Positions 55,427 through 64,000 of a DNA stretch of 64,000 bases are shown here, piece by piece. Made by a program: the position numbers and the translations under genes. The first letter of the stretch is position 1, and every line of letters starts with the position of its first letter. The stretch covers positions 4,774,001 to 4,838,000 of the forward strand of contig OY969712.1 in NCBI GenBank assembly GCA_963702105.1, written 5' to 3'. The stretch comes from ZC4RG20 sp963702105. Its GTDB lineage: Bacteria; Pseudomonadota; Gammaproteobacteria; Steroidobacterales; Rariloculaceae. The notes beneath the pieces are model-generated. The model saw only the letters and a list, made by a program, of their open reading frames with translations. It did no database searches and had not been told where the DNA came from.

Positions 55427-55539
55427 GAGCGGGAACCGGTCGGGATGCCTCGGTTGCTGCTATCGTAGGCGCTCATCCTGCTGCCGAATTGAACCACAAT
55501 TCCGAGCTTGACAAGACCCCATAACGCAGAAGCCGTGGC

Positions 55540-57861
55540 GTGGTTGACATGAGCCGCGCCCCCGCGGCGCCGCCCGCGGCCGCCGCGGCGCGCGGCCGCG
55601 GCGGCCTAGACGATGCCGTGCTCCGCGTCGCGGTGCCCGTGCCTCTTGCCGAGTCTTTCGATTATCTATGGACCGGCGCGGAGCCGGCCCCCGCGCCGGG
55701 CACGCGCGTGGCCGTGCCCTTCGGCCGCAGTCGCCGAATCGGCATCGTGCTCGCCGTCGGCGTCGAGAGCGCACTGCCGCGGGAGCGCCTCAAGCCCGTC
55801 ATCGAGGCGCTGGACGGCACGCCGCTAGTCGGGCCGGAGCTGCTCGCGACCCTGAACTGGGCCGCCGACTACTATCACCACCCGATCGGCGAGGTCGTGC
55901 GCCATGCAGTCCCCGGCCTGCTGCGCAAGGGCCGCGCCGTCGTGCCCCCCGCGGAGCGTCCGTGGCGCCTCACGTCGGCCGGGGCGGCCGAGGCCCCCGG
56001 GGCCCTGGCCGGGCGTGCGAAACGCCAGGCGGCGGCCCTTGCCGTGCTCGCCCGCGGCGGCCCGGCGCTGCCGGCCGCGCTGCGCGCCGCCGGCATCACG
56101 TCCGACGTGCTGGCCCGGCTCGCGGCGAAGGGCTGGGCCGAGCAGACGGACACGCTCTCGGCAGGCCACTCGGACTCCGCCGCGGACGGCCGAGAGCGCT
56201 GCAGAGCAGCCGCGGGCGCGCCGGCGCGGGACTCGGCGACCGCGGGCACCGCCGGCGCCGGCCTCCCCGAGCTCACGGCGGATCAGCGCCGCGTCCTCGA
56301 GGCGTTCGCCGCCCGCCCCTCGGGCTACTCGAGCTTTCTGCTTTACGGCGTCACGGGCAGCGGCAAGACGGAGGTCTTTCTGCGCCTCATCGCCGAGGAG
56401 CTGCGCGCCGGGCGGCAGACGCTGCTTCTCGTGCCCGAGATCGGGCTCACGCCGCAGCTCGTGGAGAGGCTGCGTGGGCGGCTCGGCGAGCGGCTCGCCA
56501 TCGTCCATTCCGCCCTCACGGACCGCGAGCGCCTCGCGGCATGGCGCCGAGCGCGCGGGGGGGAGGCGGCCGTCGTGGTCGGCACCCGTTCGGCGGTGTT
56601 TGCCGAGCTGGGCCGCCCGGGCCTCGTGATCGTGGACGAGGAGCACGATCCGTCCTACAAGCAGCAGCAAGGATTCAGATACTCGGCGCGCGATCTTGCC
56701 GTCCTGCGGGCGCGGCGCCTCGGCGTGCCCGTGCTGCTCGCCTCGGCAACGCCCTCGCTCGAAAGCTTCCACAACTCGCGCAGCGGCCGTTATTGCCTGC
56801 TCGAGATGCCGAACCGGATCGGCTCAGCCGGCCATCCGGCCGTGCGCATCATCGATCTGAACCGGCACGCGAGCCGCAGAGCGCTCTCGACGCCGCTCGT
56901 CGCGGCCGTCGAGCGTCATCTTCAAGCCGGCAATCAGGTGCTGCTGTTCCTGAACCGGCGCGGATTCGCTCCGGTCCTGTTCTGCCCGAACTGCCGCGAG
57001 GTCTCTCAGTGCTCGCGCTGCGATGCCCGCCTGACGGTCCACGCGGCGAACGGCGAGCTGCGCTGTCATCATTGCGGCGCGGCCGAGACGCTGCGCTGGG
57101 CATGCCCCGGTTGCGGCGCCGAGCGCACGGCGGTCGGCGCGGGCACGCAGCGCGTGACGGACGAGCTTCACGCGCTGTATCCGGACCAAAAGATCGGCCG
57201 CCTCGACCGCGACGTGACCGCGCGCAAGGGCGCGCTCGACGCGGTGCTCGCGGACGTGCGGCGCGGCGAGACGCGCATCCTCGTCGGGACGCAGATGCTG
57301 ACGAAGGGGCACGACTTCCCGCGCGTGACGCTCGTCGGCGTGCTCAACGCCGACCAGGGCCTGTTCGGCACCGAGTTTCGCAGCGACGAGCGGCTCGCCC
57401 AGACGCTCGTTCAGGTCGCGGGCCGCGCGGGCCGCCGGGATGCGCCGGGCGAGGTGCTGATCCAGACGCATTACCCGGAGCATCCTCTGCTCGAGCGGCT
57501 CCTCGCGCACGGCTATGCGGCCTTCGCCGAGCTCGCGCTCGAGGAACGGCGTAAGGCCGGCTGGCCGCCGTTCTCGCACCTCGCGCTGTGGCGCGCGGAG
57601 GCGACGCAGCGCGGCGCCGTGTTCAAGCTCCTCGAGCGCCTGGCCGAGGCGGTCCCGCGCGAAGCCGGCGTCCGCGTGCTCGGCCCGGCACCCGACCCGA
57701 TGGAGCGCAGGGCCGGGCGGTACCGCGGCCGGCTGCTGCTCGAGTCCGCTCGCCGCGCGCCCCTGCACGCGCTGCTCGATGAGCTGCTGGCGGCCTGCCG
57801 CGGCTGGCCCGAGGCGCGCCGCGCGCGCTGGTCGATCGACGTGGACCCGCTCGACGTTTGA
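55540..57861 (+). CDS. priA: Primosomal replication protein N' (PriA helicase)
   Basis: 773 residues (GTG 55540 or ATG 55549). The N-terminal DNA-binding part starts VLRVAVPVPLAESFDYLW. Helicase motifs: GVTGSGKTEVFLRLI (about 269-283), VDEEHDPSYKQQQGFRYSAR, LASATPSLES, and Zn-binding Cys pairs in CPNCREVSQCSRCD and CHHCG...CPGCG. Then GTQMLTKGHDFP and QVAGRAGRRD. It restarts stalled replication forks. About 60 residues near 200-245 are a low-complexity Ala/Gly/Arg insertion. argS follows after 85 bases. Confidence 0.96.
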   Translation: MVDMSRAPAAPPAAAAARGRGGLDDAVLRVAVPVPLAESFDYLWTGAEPAPAPGTRVAVPFGRSRRIGIVLAVGVESALPRERLKPVIEALDGTPLVGPELLATLNWAADYYHHPIGEVVRHAVPGLLRKGRAVVPPAERPWRLTSAGAAEAPGALAGRAKRQAAALAVLARGGPALPAALRAAGITSDVLARLAAKGWAEQTDTLSAGHSDSAADGRERCRAAAGAPARDSATAGTAGAGLPELTADQRRVLEAFAARPSGYSSFLLYGVTGSGKTEVFLRLIAEELRAGRQTLLLVPEIGLTPQLVERLRGRLGERLAIVHSALTDRERLAAWRRARGGEAAVVVGTRSAVFAELGRPGLVIVDEEHDPSYKQQQGFRYSARDLAVLRARRLGVPVLLASATPSLESFHNSRSGRYCLLEMPNRIGSAGHPAVRIIDLNRHASRRALSTPLVAAVERHLQAGNQVLLFLNRRGFAPVLFCPNCREVSQCSRCDARLTVHAANGELRCHHCGAAETLRWACPGCGAERTAVGAGTQRVTDELHALYPDQKIGRLDRDVTARKGALDAVLADVRRGETRILVGTQMLTKGHDFPRVTLVGVLNADQGLFGTEFRSDERLAQTLVQVAGRAGRRDAPGEVLIQTHYPEHPLLERLLAHGYAAFAELALEERRKAGWPPFSHLALWRAEATQRGAVFKLLERLAEAVPREAGVRVLGPAPDPMERRAGRYRGRLLLESARRAPLHALLDELLAACRGWPEARRARWSIDVDPLDV

Positions 57862-57946
57862 GGCACTTCGGCCTCGACCGCGACCGCGACCGCGCTGACG
57901 CCGCCGGATTAGGTAGAATTCGCCGTTTACCTCCGGAGACGGAAGC

Positions 57947-59701
57947 GTGCTCGCCGATCTCGACCATCTCCTGCGTCAGGCGCTCGCGTCGGTGGCCCGC
58001 AAGCGAGGACTGCATGCGCTCGAGTCGCTGGTCCCGGCGCTCGAGCGCACGCGCGATCCGCGCCATGGCGACTTCACGACGAACGTCGCGCTGCAGGCCG
58101 CCAAGGCCGTGGGCCGCCGCCCGCACGAGCTTGCAGGGGAGATCGTGGCGGCCATGCCGGAGTCCACGCTCGTCGAGGAGGTCGGCGTCGCGGGCCCGGG
58201 CTTCGTGAATTTCAGGCTCGCGCGGGCGGCCTACCACCGGGAGATCGCCGAGATGCTCGCCGCGGGCGAGGCTTACGGCCGCAGCCGGGCAGGCGCGCGG
58301 CGCCGCGTGCTGCTCGAGTATCTGTCCGCGAATCCGACCGGCCCGCTGCACGTCGGCCATGGCCGCCATGCCGCCTACGGGGCCTCGCTCGCGAACGTGC
58401 TGCGCGCGGCGGGCTACGCCGTGGACGAGGAATACTACGTCAACGACGCGGGCCGGCAGATGGACATCCTCGCGCTGAGCGTCTGGCTTCGCTATGCGGA
58501 CCTGTGCGGCCTGCGCATCCCGTTCCCGCCGAACTGTTACCAAGGCGGTTACGTGCGGGAGATCGCAGCCGAGCTTTACGCGCGCGACGAGGACGCGTGG
58601 CTCGGCGACGCGGCATCCGTCGCGGGCGAGGCGGCCGACACGGAGGGCGACGCCGACGGCGAGCGCCGGCTCGATCGGCTCGTCGCGGCCGTCAAGCGTC
58701 ACGCGGGCGAGGAGCGGTTCGCGACGGTGTTCGCGGCCGCGCACGACAGCGTGCTCGGCGACATCCGCGAAGACCTCGCGGAGTTCGGTGTGCGGCCTCG
58801 GCGCTGGTACTCCGAGCGCAGCCTGACCGAGTCGGGCGCCGTGGAGCGGGCGCTCGGGCAGCTGCGCGAGCGCGGCGTACTCTACGAGCGCGACGGCGCG
58901 ACCTGGTTCCGGACCACGGACTTCGGCGACGACAAGGATCGCGTCGTCGTGCGAGAGAACGGCGCGACGACTTACTTCGCCTCGGACATCGCCTATCACC
59001 TCGAGAAGTGCGAGCGCGGTTACGAGCTGCTGCTCAACGTGCTCGGCGCCGACCACCACGGCTACATCGCCCGCGTGCGCGCGGGCCTCGAAGCGCTCGG
59101 CCGTGATGCCGATATCCTCGAGGTGCGGCTCGTGCAATTCGTCGTGCTGTACCGCGGGAAGGCCAAGGCTCAGATGTCTACGCGCACGGGCGAGTACGTG
59201 ACATTGCGTGAGCTGCGCGAGGAGGTCGGCAACGACGCGGCGCGGTTCTTTTACGTCTCACGGGGCAACGATCAGCACCTCGAGTTCGACCTCGAGCTCG
59301 CGAAGTCGCGCTCGAACGAGAATCCCGTCTACTACGTGCAGTACGCACACGCACGCGTCGAGAGCCTGCTGCGCCGCCTCGAGCAGGAAGGGCTCGAGCT
59401 GCCGAAACCCTCCGAGGCACCGCTCGAGCGGCTCGATACCGCCGAGGAGCACGCGCTCGTCGTCGCGCTCACGCGCTACCCCGAAACCGTCGCGCTCGCG
59501 GCCGAGCAGCGCGCGCCGCAACACCTCGTTCACTACCTGCGCGAGGTCGCGGCCGCCTTCCACTCGAGCTACAACGCCCATCGGGTCCTCGTCGAGGACG
59601 AAGCGCTGCGCGCGGCGCGCATCGTGCTCGCGCTCGCGGCCCGCCGCGTCATTGCGAACGCCCTCGGCTTGCTCGGCGTCTCCGCGCCGACGAACATGTA
59701 A
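57947..59701 (+). CDS. argS: Arginyl-tRNA synthetase
   Basis: 584 residues from GTG 57947. Class I synthetase: N-terminal additional domain (DPRHGDFTTNVALQ), HIGH variant HVGHGRHAAYG (about 135), YVNDAGRQMDILALSVWLRY, FASDIAYHLEKCERGY, KMSKS-equivalent MSTRTGEYVTL, and the DALR anticodon-binding end YLREVAAAFHSSYN. Length is normal. The SPOR protein gene starts six bases later, a common gammaproteobacterial order with priA upstream. Confidence 0.97.
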   Translation: MLADLDHLLRQALASVARKRGLHALESLVPALERTRDPRHGDFTTNVALQAAKAVGRRPHELAGEIVAAMPESTLVEEVGVAGPGFVNFRLARAAYHREIAEMLAAGEAYGRSRAGARRRVLLEYLSANPTGPLHVGHGRHAAYGASLANVLRAAGYAVDEEYYVNDAGRQMDILALSVWLRYADLCGLRIPFPPNCYQGGYVREIAAELYARDEDAWLGDAASVAGEAADTEGDADGERRLDRLVAAVKRHAGEERFATVFAAAHDSVLGDIREDLAEFGVRPRRWYSERSLTESGAVERALGQLRERGVLYERDGATWFRTTDFGDDKDRVVVRENGATTYFASDIAYHLEKCERGYELLLNVLGADHHGYIARVRAGLEALGRDADILEVRLVQFVVLYRGKAKAQMSTRTGEYVTLRELREEVGNDAARFFYVSRGNDQHLEFDLELAKSRSNENPVYYVQYAHARVESLLRRLEQEGLELPKPSEAPLERLDTAEEHALVVALTRYPETVALAAEQRAPQHLVHYLREVAAAFHSSYNAHRVLVEDEALRAARIVLALAARRVIANALGLLGVSAPTNM

Positions 59702-59706
59702 CCGCG

Positions 59707-60423
59707 ATGGCCCGCCGCCGACGAAGACCCGCCCCCCGCGACGAGACCCGAGGCTGGGTCTACATGCTGTTCGGCCTTACGCTCGGGCTCGGCGTCGCCT
59801 TCGTGGTCTATCTCACGGGCGCCGGCCCGCACGCGCCCTCGGTCCCGCACTCGCCCTCTCCGCCGCGCGCGCGACCGGCTCCGCTCGAGCCCGCGCCGAA
59901 ACCCTCCCCGGCGGCCGTGCCCGCGCGGGCCACCCAGGGCCGCGCGACCGAGCCGCTGCGGGCCGCCGCGGACGAGCACGGCGGCAGCGCCGGGCCGGCG
60001 ACGGACAAGGCCAAAGCCAAAGCCAAGGACACAGGAACCGACTTCGACTTCTACGAGATCCTGCCGCAGTCGCACTTGGACGTGCCCGGTGCGGCCGCCG
60101 CGGACAAACCCGCGGCGTCAGCCTCCTCCGGCGCGCCGGCCTCCTTCGGCGCCCGTGCCTCCGGCGCGGCCCACGCGCCCGTCGAAACGCCGGGCCAGTA
60201 CTACCTGCAGGCGGGCTCGTTCCGCTCGCACGACGAGGCCGACCGCATGCAGGCGCACCTCGCATTGCTCGGCATCGAATCGAGCATCCAGAAGGTCGAT
60301 ATCGACGACGACGAATACCAGCGCGTGCGCATCGGGCCGATCAGCGACCTCGATCGGCTGAACCTGATCCGCGAGAAGCTGCGCAAGGCGGGCGTGGATG
60401 CGCTTCTCATGCATGGGGAGTAG
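59707..60423 (+). CDS. SPOR domain protein (FtsN-like)
   Basis: 238 residues. A short basic cytoplasmic start, one membrane helix (about 17-38, WVYMLFGLTLGLGVAFVVYL), a long Pro/Ala-rich periplasmic linker (about 40-160) and a C-terminal SPOR domain (about 163-238) with YYLQAGSFRSHDEADRMQAH and VRIGPISDLDRLN. SPOR domains bind denuded septal glycan. Position after priA-argS is the usual place of FtsN-like proteins, but sequence divergence in the linker keeps the exact name open. Confidence 0.88.
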   Translation: MARRRRRPAPRDETRGWVYMLFGLTLGLGVAFVVYLTGAGPHAPSVPHSPSPPRARPAPLEPAPKPSPAAVPARATQGRATEPLRAAADEHGGSAGPATDKAKAKAKDTGTDFDFYEILPQSHLDVPGAAAADKPAASASSGAPASFGARASGAAHAPVETPGQYYLQAGSFRSHDEADRMQAHLALLGIESSIQKVDIDDDEYQRVRIGPISDLDRLNLIREKLRKAGVDALLMHGE

Positions 60424-60517
60424 AGGCGGCCTCGAAGACGGCTTCGTTTCCGCGGCGGGCGCACGCAGAAGGCCCCGGCGCGGGAACCTTGCCCCCTTAT
60501 GAGGACGCGGCCAAGAG

Positions 60518-61855
60518 CTACTCGTCGAGCGTTTGCCTGAAATCGACGCCGAGCGAACGCAGCTTGCGGTACAGGTGTGTGCGCTCCATGCCTACGCGCT
60601 TCGCGAGTTGCCCGACCTTGCCGCCGCAGAGCAGCAGCTGCTGCTGCAGATAGGCCCGCTCGAAGTGCTCGCGGGCCTCGCGCAGCGGCAGCGCCAGCAG
60701 GTCCTGCTTCACGAGCGGTTCGCTGTCGGGTGCGGCCGAGGCGAGTTGCGCCTCGACCTCCTCGAGGTCGATGCTCTCGCTGCCGCCGAGCACGAGCAGG
60801 CGCTTGACGAGGTTCTTGAGCTCGCGCACGTTGCCGGGCCAAGGATAGTTGCGCAGGCGGTTCTGCGCGGCGACCGTGAAGCGCCGGAACGGCAGGCCTT
60901 CGCCGTCCACGAGCGAATCCACCTGGTAGCGCAGCAGCTCGGGCACGTCCTCGGCGTATTCTCGAAGCGGCGGGACGCGCAGCACGATGATCGAGAGGTG
61001 CGAGAGCAGCTCGCGCTTGAAGACCTCGTCGCGCTCGAATCCCGGCGGCGCGCTCGCGACGATGCGTACCTCGAGCGGCTGCTTGGCGACCGCGCCGGCC
61101 GGCAGATACTCGCCCTGCTCGATGGTGCCGAGCAGGAGTTGCTGGGCCGCGGGGGAGACCTCCTGCAGCTCGCTTATGTACAGGATGCCGCCGTTGGCCC
61201 GCTCGAGCAGCCCCGGCTCGCTGCCGTCGCCGAGCAGCGCCGCGCGGTAGCCGGCCTCCGTGAGCTCGCTGCCCATCGCGACGACGAACGGAGCGGCGGA
61301 GCGATCGCTGCGGCTCGCGAGATACCGCGCGAATGCCTCGCGGCCGCTGCCGGGCTCGCCGGTCAGAAGCGTGTGGGCGTCGTGCTGCGCCACGCGCGCG
61401 ACCTGCTCGCGGAGCCTGCGCATCGTCTGGCTCTTGCCGACGGGCGCGAGCATGGGCGGCACGAGGTGGCGGCGCTTCGGGCGCGAGCGCCGATCCGCGA
61501 GCGCGGCTTCGACGACGCGCAACAGTTTCGCGAGCGAGACCGGCTTTTCTATGAAATCGACGGCGCCGAGTCTCGTGGCCTCCACGGCCGCGTCGACCGT
61601 GCCGTGGCCCGACATCATGACGACCGCGCCCTGCATGTCGCTATCCGCCCATTCCTTGAGCAGCGAGATGCCGTCCGTGTCCGGCATCCAGATGTCGAGG
61701 AGCGTCAGATCGTAGTCCTGGCGGCCCCTGGCCTGCCGGGCTTCCTCCGCATTGGCCGCCGTCGTGACTTCGTAGCCTTCCTCGCTGAGGATCTCATCGA
61801 GCAGGGCACGAATGTTCGCTTCATCGTCGACAACCAAGACCCGCGCGTTCTTCAT
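60518..61855 (-). CDS. ntrX: NtrX-type response regulator with degenerate AAA+ domain
   Basis: 445 residues. Receiver domain with phospho-acceptor Asp54 in TLLDIWMPDTDG, a central sigma-54 activator-type AAA+ domain, and a Fis-type HTH with VGQLAKRVGMERTHLYRKLR. The AAA+ core is atypical: Walker A is GEPGSGREAF with Arg for the catalytic Lys, the GAFTGA loop is absent, and the Walker B region reads GGILYISELQE, without the usual Asp-Glu. It probably cannot activate sigma-54 by ATP hydrolysis and may act as a plain DNA-binding regulator. Its ATG overlaps the stop of ntrY. Confidence 0.9.
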   Translation of the reverse strand: MKNARVLVVDDEANIRALLDEILSEEGYEVTTAANAEEARQARGRQDYDLTLLDIWMPDTDGISLLKEWADSDMQGAVVMMSGHGTVDAAVEATRLGAVDFIEKPVSLAKLLRVVEAALADRRSRPKRRHLVPPMLAPVGKSQTMRRLREQVARVAQHDAHTLLTGEPGSGREAFARYLASRSDRSAAPFVVAMGSELTEAGYRAALLGDGSEPGLLERANGGILYISELQEVSPAAQQLLLGTIEQGEYLPAGAVAKQPLEVRIVASAPPGFERDEVFKRELLSHLSIIVLRVPPLREYAEDVPELLRYQVDSLVDGEGLPFRRFTVAAQNRLRNYPWPGNVRELKNLVKRLLVLGGSESIDLEEVEAQLASAAPDSEPLVKQDLLALPLREAREHFERAYLQQQLLLCGGKVGQLAKRVGMERTHLYRKLRSLGVDFRQTLDE

Positions 61856-64000
61856 GCGCGCTCCCTCCTGTGCTCGTTGCGCTGGACGGCCAGCGCGCCG
61901 CCGACTTCCCCAGAGGTCGGAAGCAGTATACTGATCTCCGCCCCGCCTTGCTCACGGTTACGTGCCGTAATCTGGCCGCCGTGCTCCTCTACCAGTTTCT
62001 TGACGATCGCGAGCCCGAGACCCGTGCCCTTGGCCTTGCTCGTCACGTAGGGCTCGAAGGCCTGGTCCATGATCTCGTGCACGAAGCCCGGGCCGTTGTC
62101 CGCGACCTTGATCTCGACGGCATCGGAATGCGGGCGGTGCAGGAAGCGCGTCGAGATCTCGACGGCCGGATCGGGCTGGTGCTCCATGGCCTCGATGGCG
62201 TTGCGCATGAGATTGTGAAACACCTGGCGGATGCGGCCGGCGTCCGCCTCGATCGGCGGCAGGGCGGCGTCGAACGAGAGCTTGATCGTCATGGGATGCT
62301 CGGGCGAGCGGTACAGTTCCGTGACCCCGGCGATAAGCTCGTTGAGATCGAAGCGGCTGAGCTCGATGTCCGGAGTTTTCGCGTACTGACTGAACGCGTT
62401 GACCATCTCCTTCATGGCCTCGACCTGGTCGATGATCGTATGCGTCGCACGGTCGAGCAAGTCGAATTCGCCTCCGTCTGTCGTCAGGTACCGGCGCCTG
62501 AGCCGCTCGGCCGAGAGCTGGATCGGCGTCAGCGGGTTCTTGATCTCGTGCGCGAGCCGGCGCGCAACCTCGCCCCAGGCCGCATCGCGCTGCGCCTGCA
62601 GCAGGGCCGTGATGTCATCGAAGACGACGACGAAGCCGCCCGCGCTGCCGCTCTCGGCCGCCGGCAGCGCCGTGCAGGCGCAGACGAGCACGCGGCGCCC
62701 GACGTCCCCGCGCAGCACGATCTGCTCGCGCCATTCGCTGCGCCCGCGCTCGACGTTCTGGCCGCTGACGGCCAGGAACTGCTCGAGCAGCGGATGCGAG
62801 GCCGCGAGGTCGTAGAGGGACTCGCCGATGTGTGCCTCGAGATCGACGTTGAGGATCGTTCCCGCGGCCGCGTTGGCCGTGCGGATTCTGAGATCGGGCT
62901 CGAGCGAGACGACTCCGGTCGAAAGCCTTGCGAGGATGACCTCAAGCTTGCGCCGCTCGCCCTCGACCTTCTGCTCGCTGAGCCGCGCCTCCTGACGCGC
63001 CTCGGCAAGCCGCTGGGTCATCTCGTTGAACGAGTTGATCAGAAAGCCGATCTCGTCGCGGCCGGGCGTCGGCAGCCGCGTGTCGAAGTCGCCGCGGGCC
63101 ACGGCCCGCGTGCCCTGCATGAGCTGCTGAATCGGCCCGACGAGCCGCCGTGCCGACGTGAACGAGCCGTAGACCGAGGCCAGCAGCGAGATCAGCAGCA
63201 CGAGGCTCAGCGTCAGCGTGAACGAATACTTGAGCGCTGTGCGCAGGAAGGCGAGCTCGGAGTACTGGTTGTAGCTTTGCTGAACGGAGTTCGCGAGCGT
63301 TCCGAGCCGTGTCTCGACGGCGAAATGGGCCTGCAGGATACGGTTGCCGGGCGTGCCGTCGGCGCCGGGCAGGCTCAGCGCCGCGATGACCTCGTACTGA
63401 CCGTTCGGCAGCGGCTCGAGGCTCACGTAAGGCCGGCCCTGGCGCAGCTGCGAGTTGATCTCGCGCGTCGGCCCCGTGGGCACGCCCGCGGCCGGATCGT
63501 CGGAGCTCGTCGCGATGATCTGATTGTTCGGGCCGAACATCGTGAGCTCCGCCGCACCGCTGTCGCGCCGGAGCTCGCCGAGCTCGCTGACCATCGCCCG
63601 GCCGGCGAGCCCCGGCAGGCGGCCCGCGACGCGCTCGAGGGCGTCGAGGCTGCGCCGCTTCTGCAGGTCCAACGCCGTCTGGCTCAGCGTCAGCGCGTTA
63701 TCGAGGCCCTGCTCGACGTCGACGCTGAACCAATTGTCGATGCCGCGGTTGATGAATCCGACCGAGAAAAGGTAGACGACGACGAGCGGCGTCACGGCAA
63801 GCGCGACCAGCAGCGTGATCATCCTGAGCTTGAGACGCGAGCCCGGCTCGTGGCGCCTGAGCTCGCGGATGAGCCGGACCAGATTGCCGCCGATCAGGAA
63901 GATCAGCACGGCGATGCCGATCGAGTTGACGAGCAGGATCCAGTTCTGGAGCCGCGCGAAGTCGTCCGAGTTTTCCGCGACTCGCGTGAAGAGCAGCAGC
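61852..64000 (-). CDS. ntrY: NtrY-type sensor histidine kinase, 5' end outside window
   Basis: Open to the right edge of the window; the frame continues upstream of 63909 through a hydrophobic segment (NWILLVNSIGIAVLIFLIGG), so the start lies beyond 64000. Visible are membrane helices, a periplasmic segment, a further helix near 63200, HAMP, a PAS domain, HisKA with ARRLAHEIKNPLTPIQLSAE and HATPase with VADNGPGFVHE and GTGLGLAIVKKLVEEHGG. It phosphorylates NtrX. The pair is linked to nitrogen, respiration or envelope control in other proteobacteria; the role here is unknown. Confidence 0.94.
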   Translation of the reverse strand, partial: LLLFTRVAENSDDFARLQNWILLVNSIGIAVLIFLIGGNLVRLIRELRRHEPGSRLKLRMITLLVALAVTPLVVVYLFSVGFINRGIDNWFSVDVEQGLDNALTLSQTALDLQKRRSLDALERVAGRLPGLAGRAMVSELGELRRDSGAAELTMFGPNNQIIATSSDDPAAGVPTGPTREINSQLRQGRPYVSLEPLPNGQYEVIAALSLPGADGTPGNRILQAHFAVETRLGTLANSVQQSYNQYSELAFLRTALKYSFTLTLSLVLLISLLASVYGSFTSARRLVGPIQQLMQGTRAVARGDFDTRLPTPGRDEIGFLINSFNEMTQRLAEARQEARLSEQKVEGERRKLEVILARLSTGVVSLEPDLRIRTANAAAGTILNVDLEAHIGESLYDLAASHPLLEQFLAVSGQNVERGRSEWREQIVLRGDVGRRVLVCACTALPAAESGSAGGFVVVFDDITALLQAQRDAAWGEVARRLAHEIKNPLTPIQLSAERLRRRYLTTDGGEFDLLDRATHTIIDQVEAMKEMVNAFSQYAKTPDIELSRFDLNELIAGVTELYRSPEHPMTIKLSFDAALPPIEADAGRIRQVFHNLMRNAIEAMEHQPDPAVEISTRFLHRPHSDAVEIKVADNGPGFVHEIMDQAFEPYVTSKAKGTGLGLAIVKKLVEEHGGQITARNREQGGAEISILLPTSGEVGGALAVQRNEHRRERA

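Overview
The window is a piece of a high-GC gammaproteobacterial chromosome. The backbone gene set and order (rpmB-rpmG next to radC, coaBC-dut; mutM/coaD/rsmD/ftsY-ftsE-ftsX-rpoH; gltB-gltD; priA-argS-SPOR; ntrX-ntrY) and the style of the proteins suggest a Steroidobacterales/Nevskiales-like lineage. That placement is inference from gene content only. Coding is dense, mostly short operons with 4-bp ATGA/GTGA overlaps.

Region 1 (about 1-9000) is an integrative island that abuts the 3' end of a tRNA-Phe gene and runs off the left edge. Its left half is a minus-strand replication module: an AlpA/excisionase-type regulator, a primase-polymerase fused to a RepA-type helicase, a cluster of about nine iteron-like repeats just downstream of that gene (candidate origin), a repeat- and hairpin-rich gene-free stretch, and small unknown genes. 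This resembles phage-satellite or P4-like elements. Its right half is a plus-strand, visibly less GC-rich defence-type cargo: a cytosine-5 DNA methyltransferase, a Vsr mismatch endonuclease and a probable PD-(D/E)XK-like nuclease (a likely type II restriction-modification set), then a two-gene operon of a ParA-like ATPase and a protein with the signature of a class III nucleotidyl-cyclase fold. That last pair is the best candidate for an undescribed system.

Region 2 (9.2-23 kb): ergothioneine genes egtB-egtD, acetyl-CoA synthetase, a minus-strand operon asmA(frameshifted)-SRPBCC-mutY-yggX, a NarL-type regulator, tRNA-Gly(CCC), trmB with an AmpG-like permease, xth, pyrE. Region 3 (23-34 kb): DUF4124 protein, coaBC-dut, radC, rpmB-rpmG, a fatty-acid desaturase, mutM, coaD, rsmD, ftsY-ftsE-ftsX and rpoH. 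A near-perfect CIRCE operator overlaps the likely rpoH promoter, linking the HrcA and sigma-32 heat-shock circuits. Region 4 (34-48 kb): OmpA-type lipoprotein, Nudix hydrolase, a response regulator and, 10 kb away, a large histidine kinase that together look like the dedicated-sortase two-component pair; a membrane glycosyltransferase preceded by a structured leader; gltB (one frameshift) and gltD; msrA; an isoprenylcysteine methyltransferase-like protein. Region 5 (48-64 kb): DUF924, thiolase, AEC permease, VOC protein, fructosamine-kinase-like protein, HNH nuclease, an ECF sigma-DUF3619-DUF3106 operon, priA, argS, a SPOR protein, and ntrX-ntrY, where the NtrX AAA+ domain appears catalytically dead.

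A dispersed palindromic repeat with core GGGGTCAGAGCCC occurs seven times at five intergenic sites, twice as inverted pairs, always at gene ends. Two long genes (asmA-like, gltB) each carry one apparent extra base; sequencing error is as likely as real mutation.
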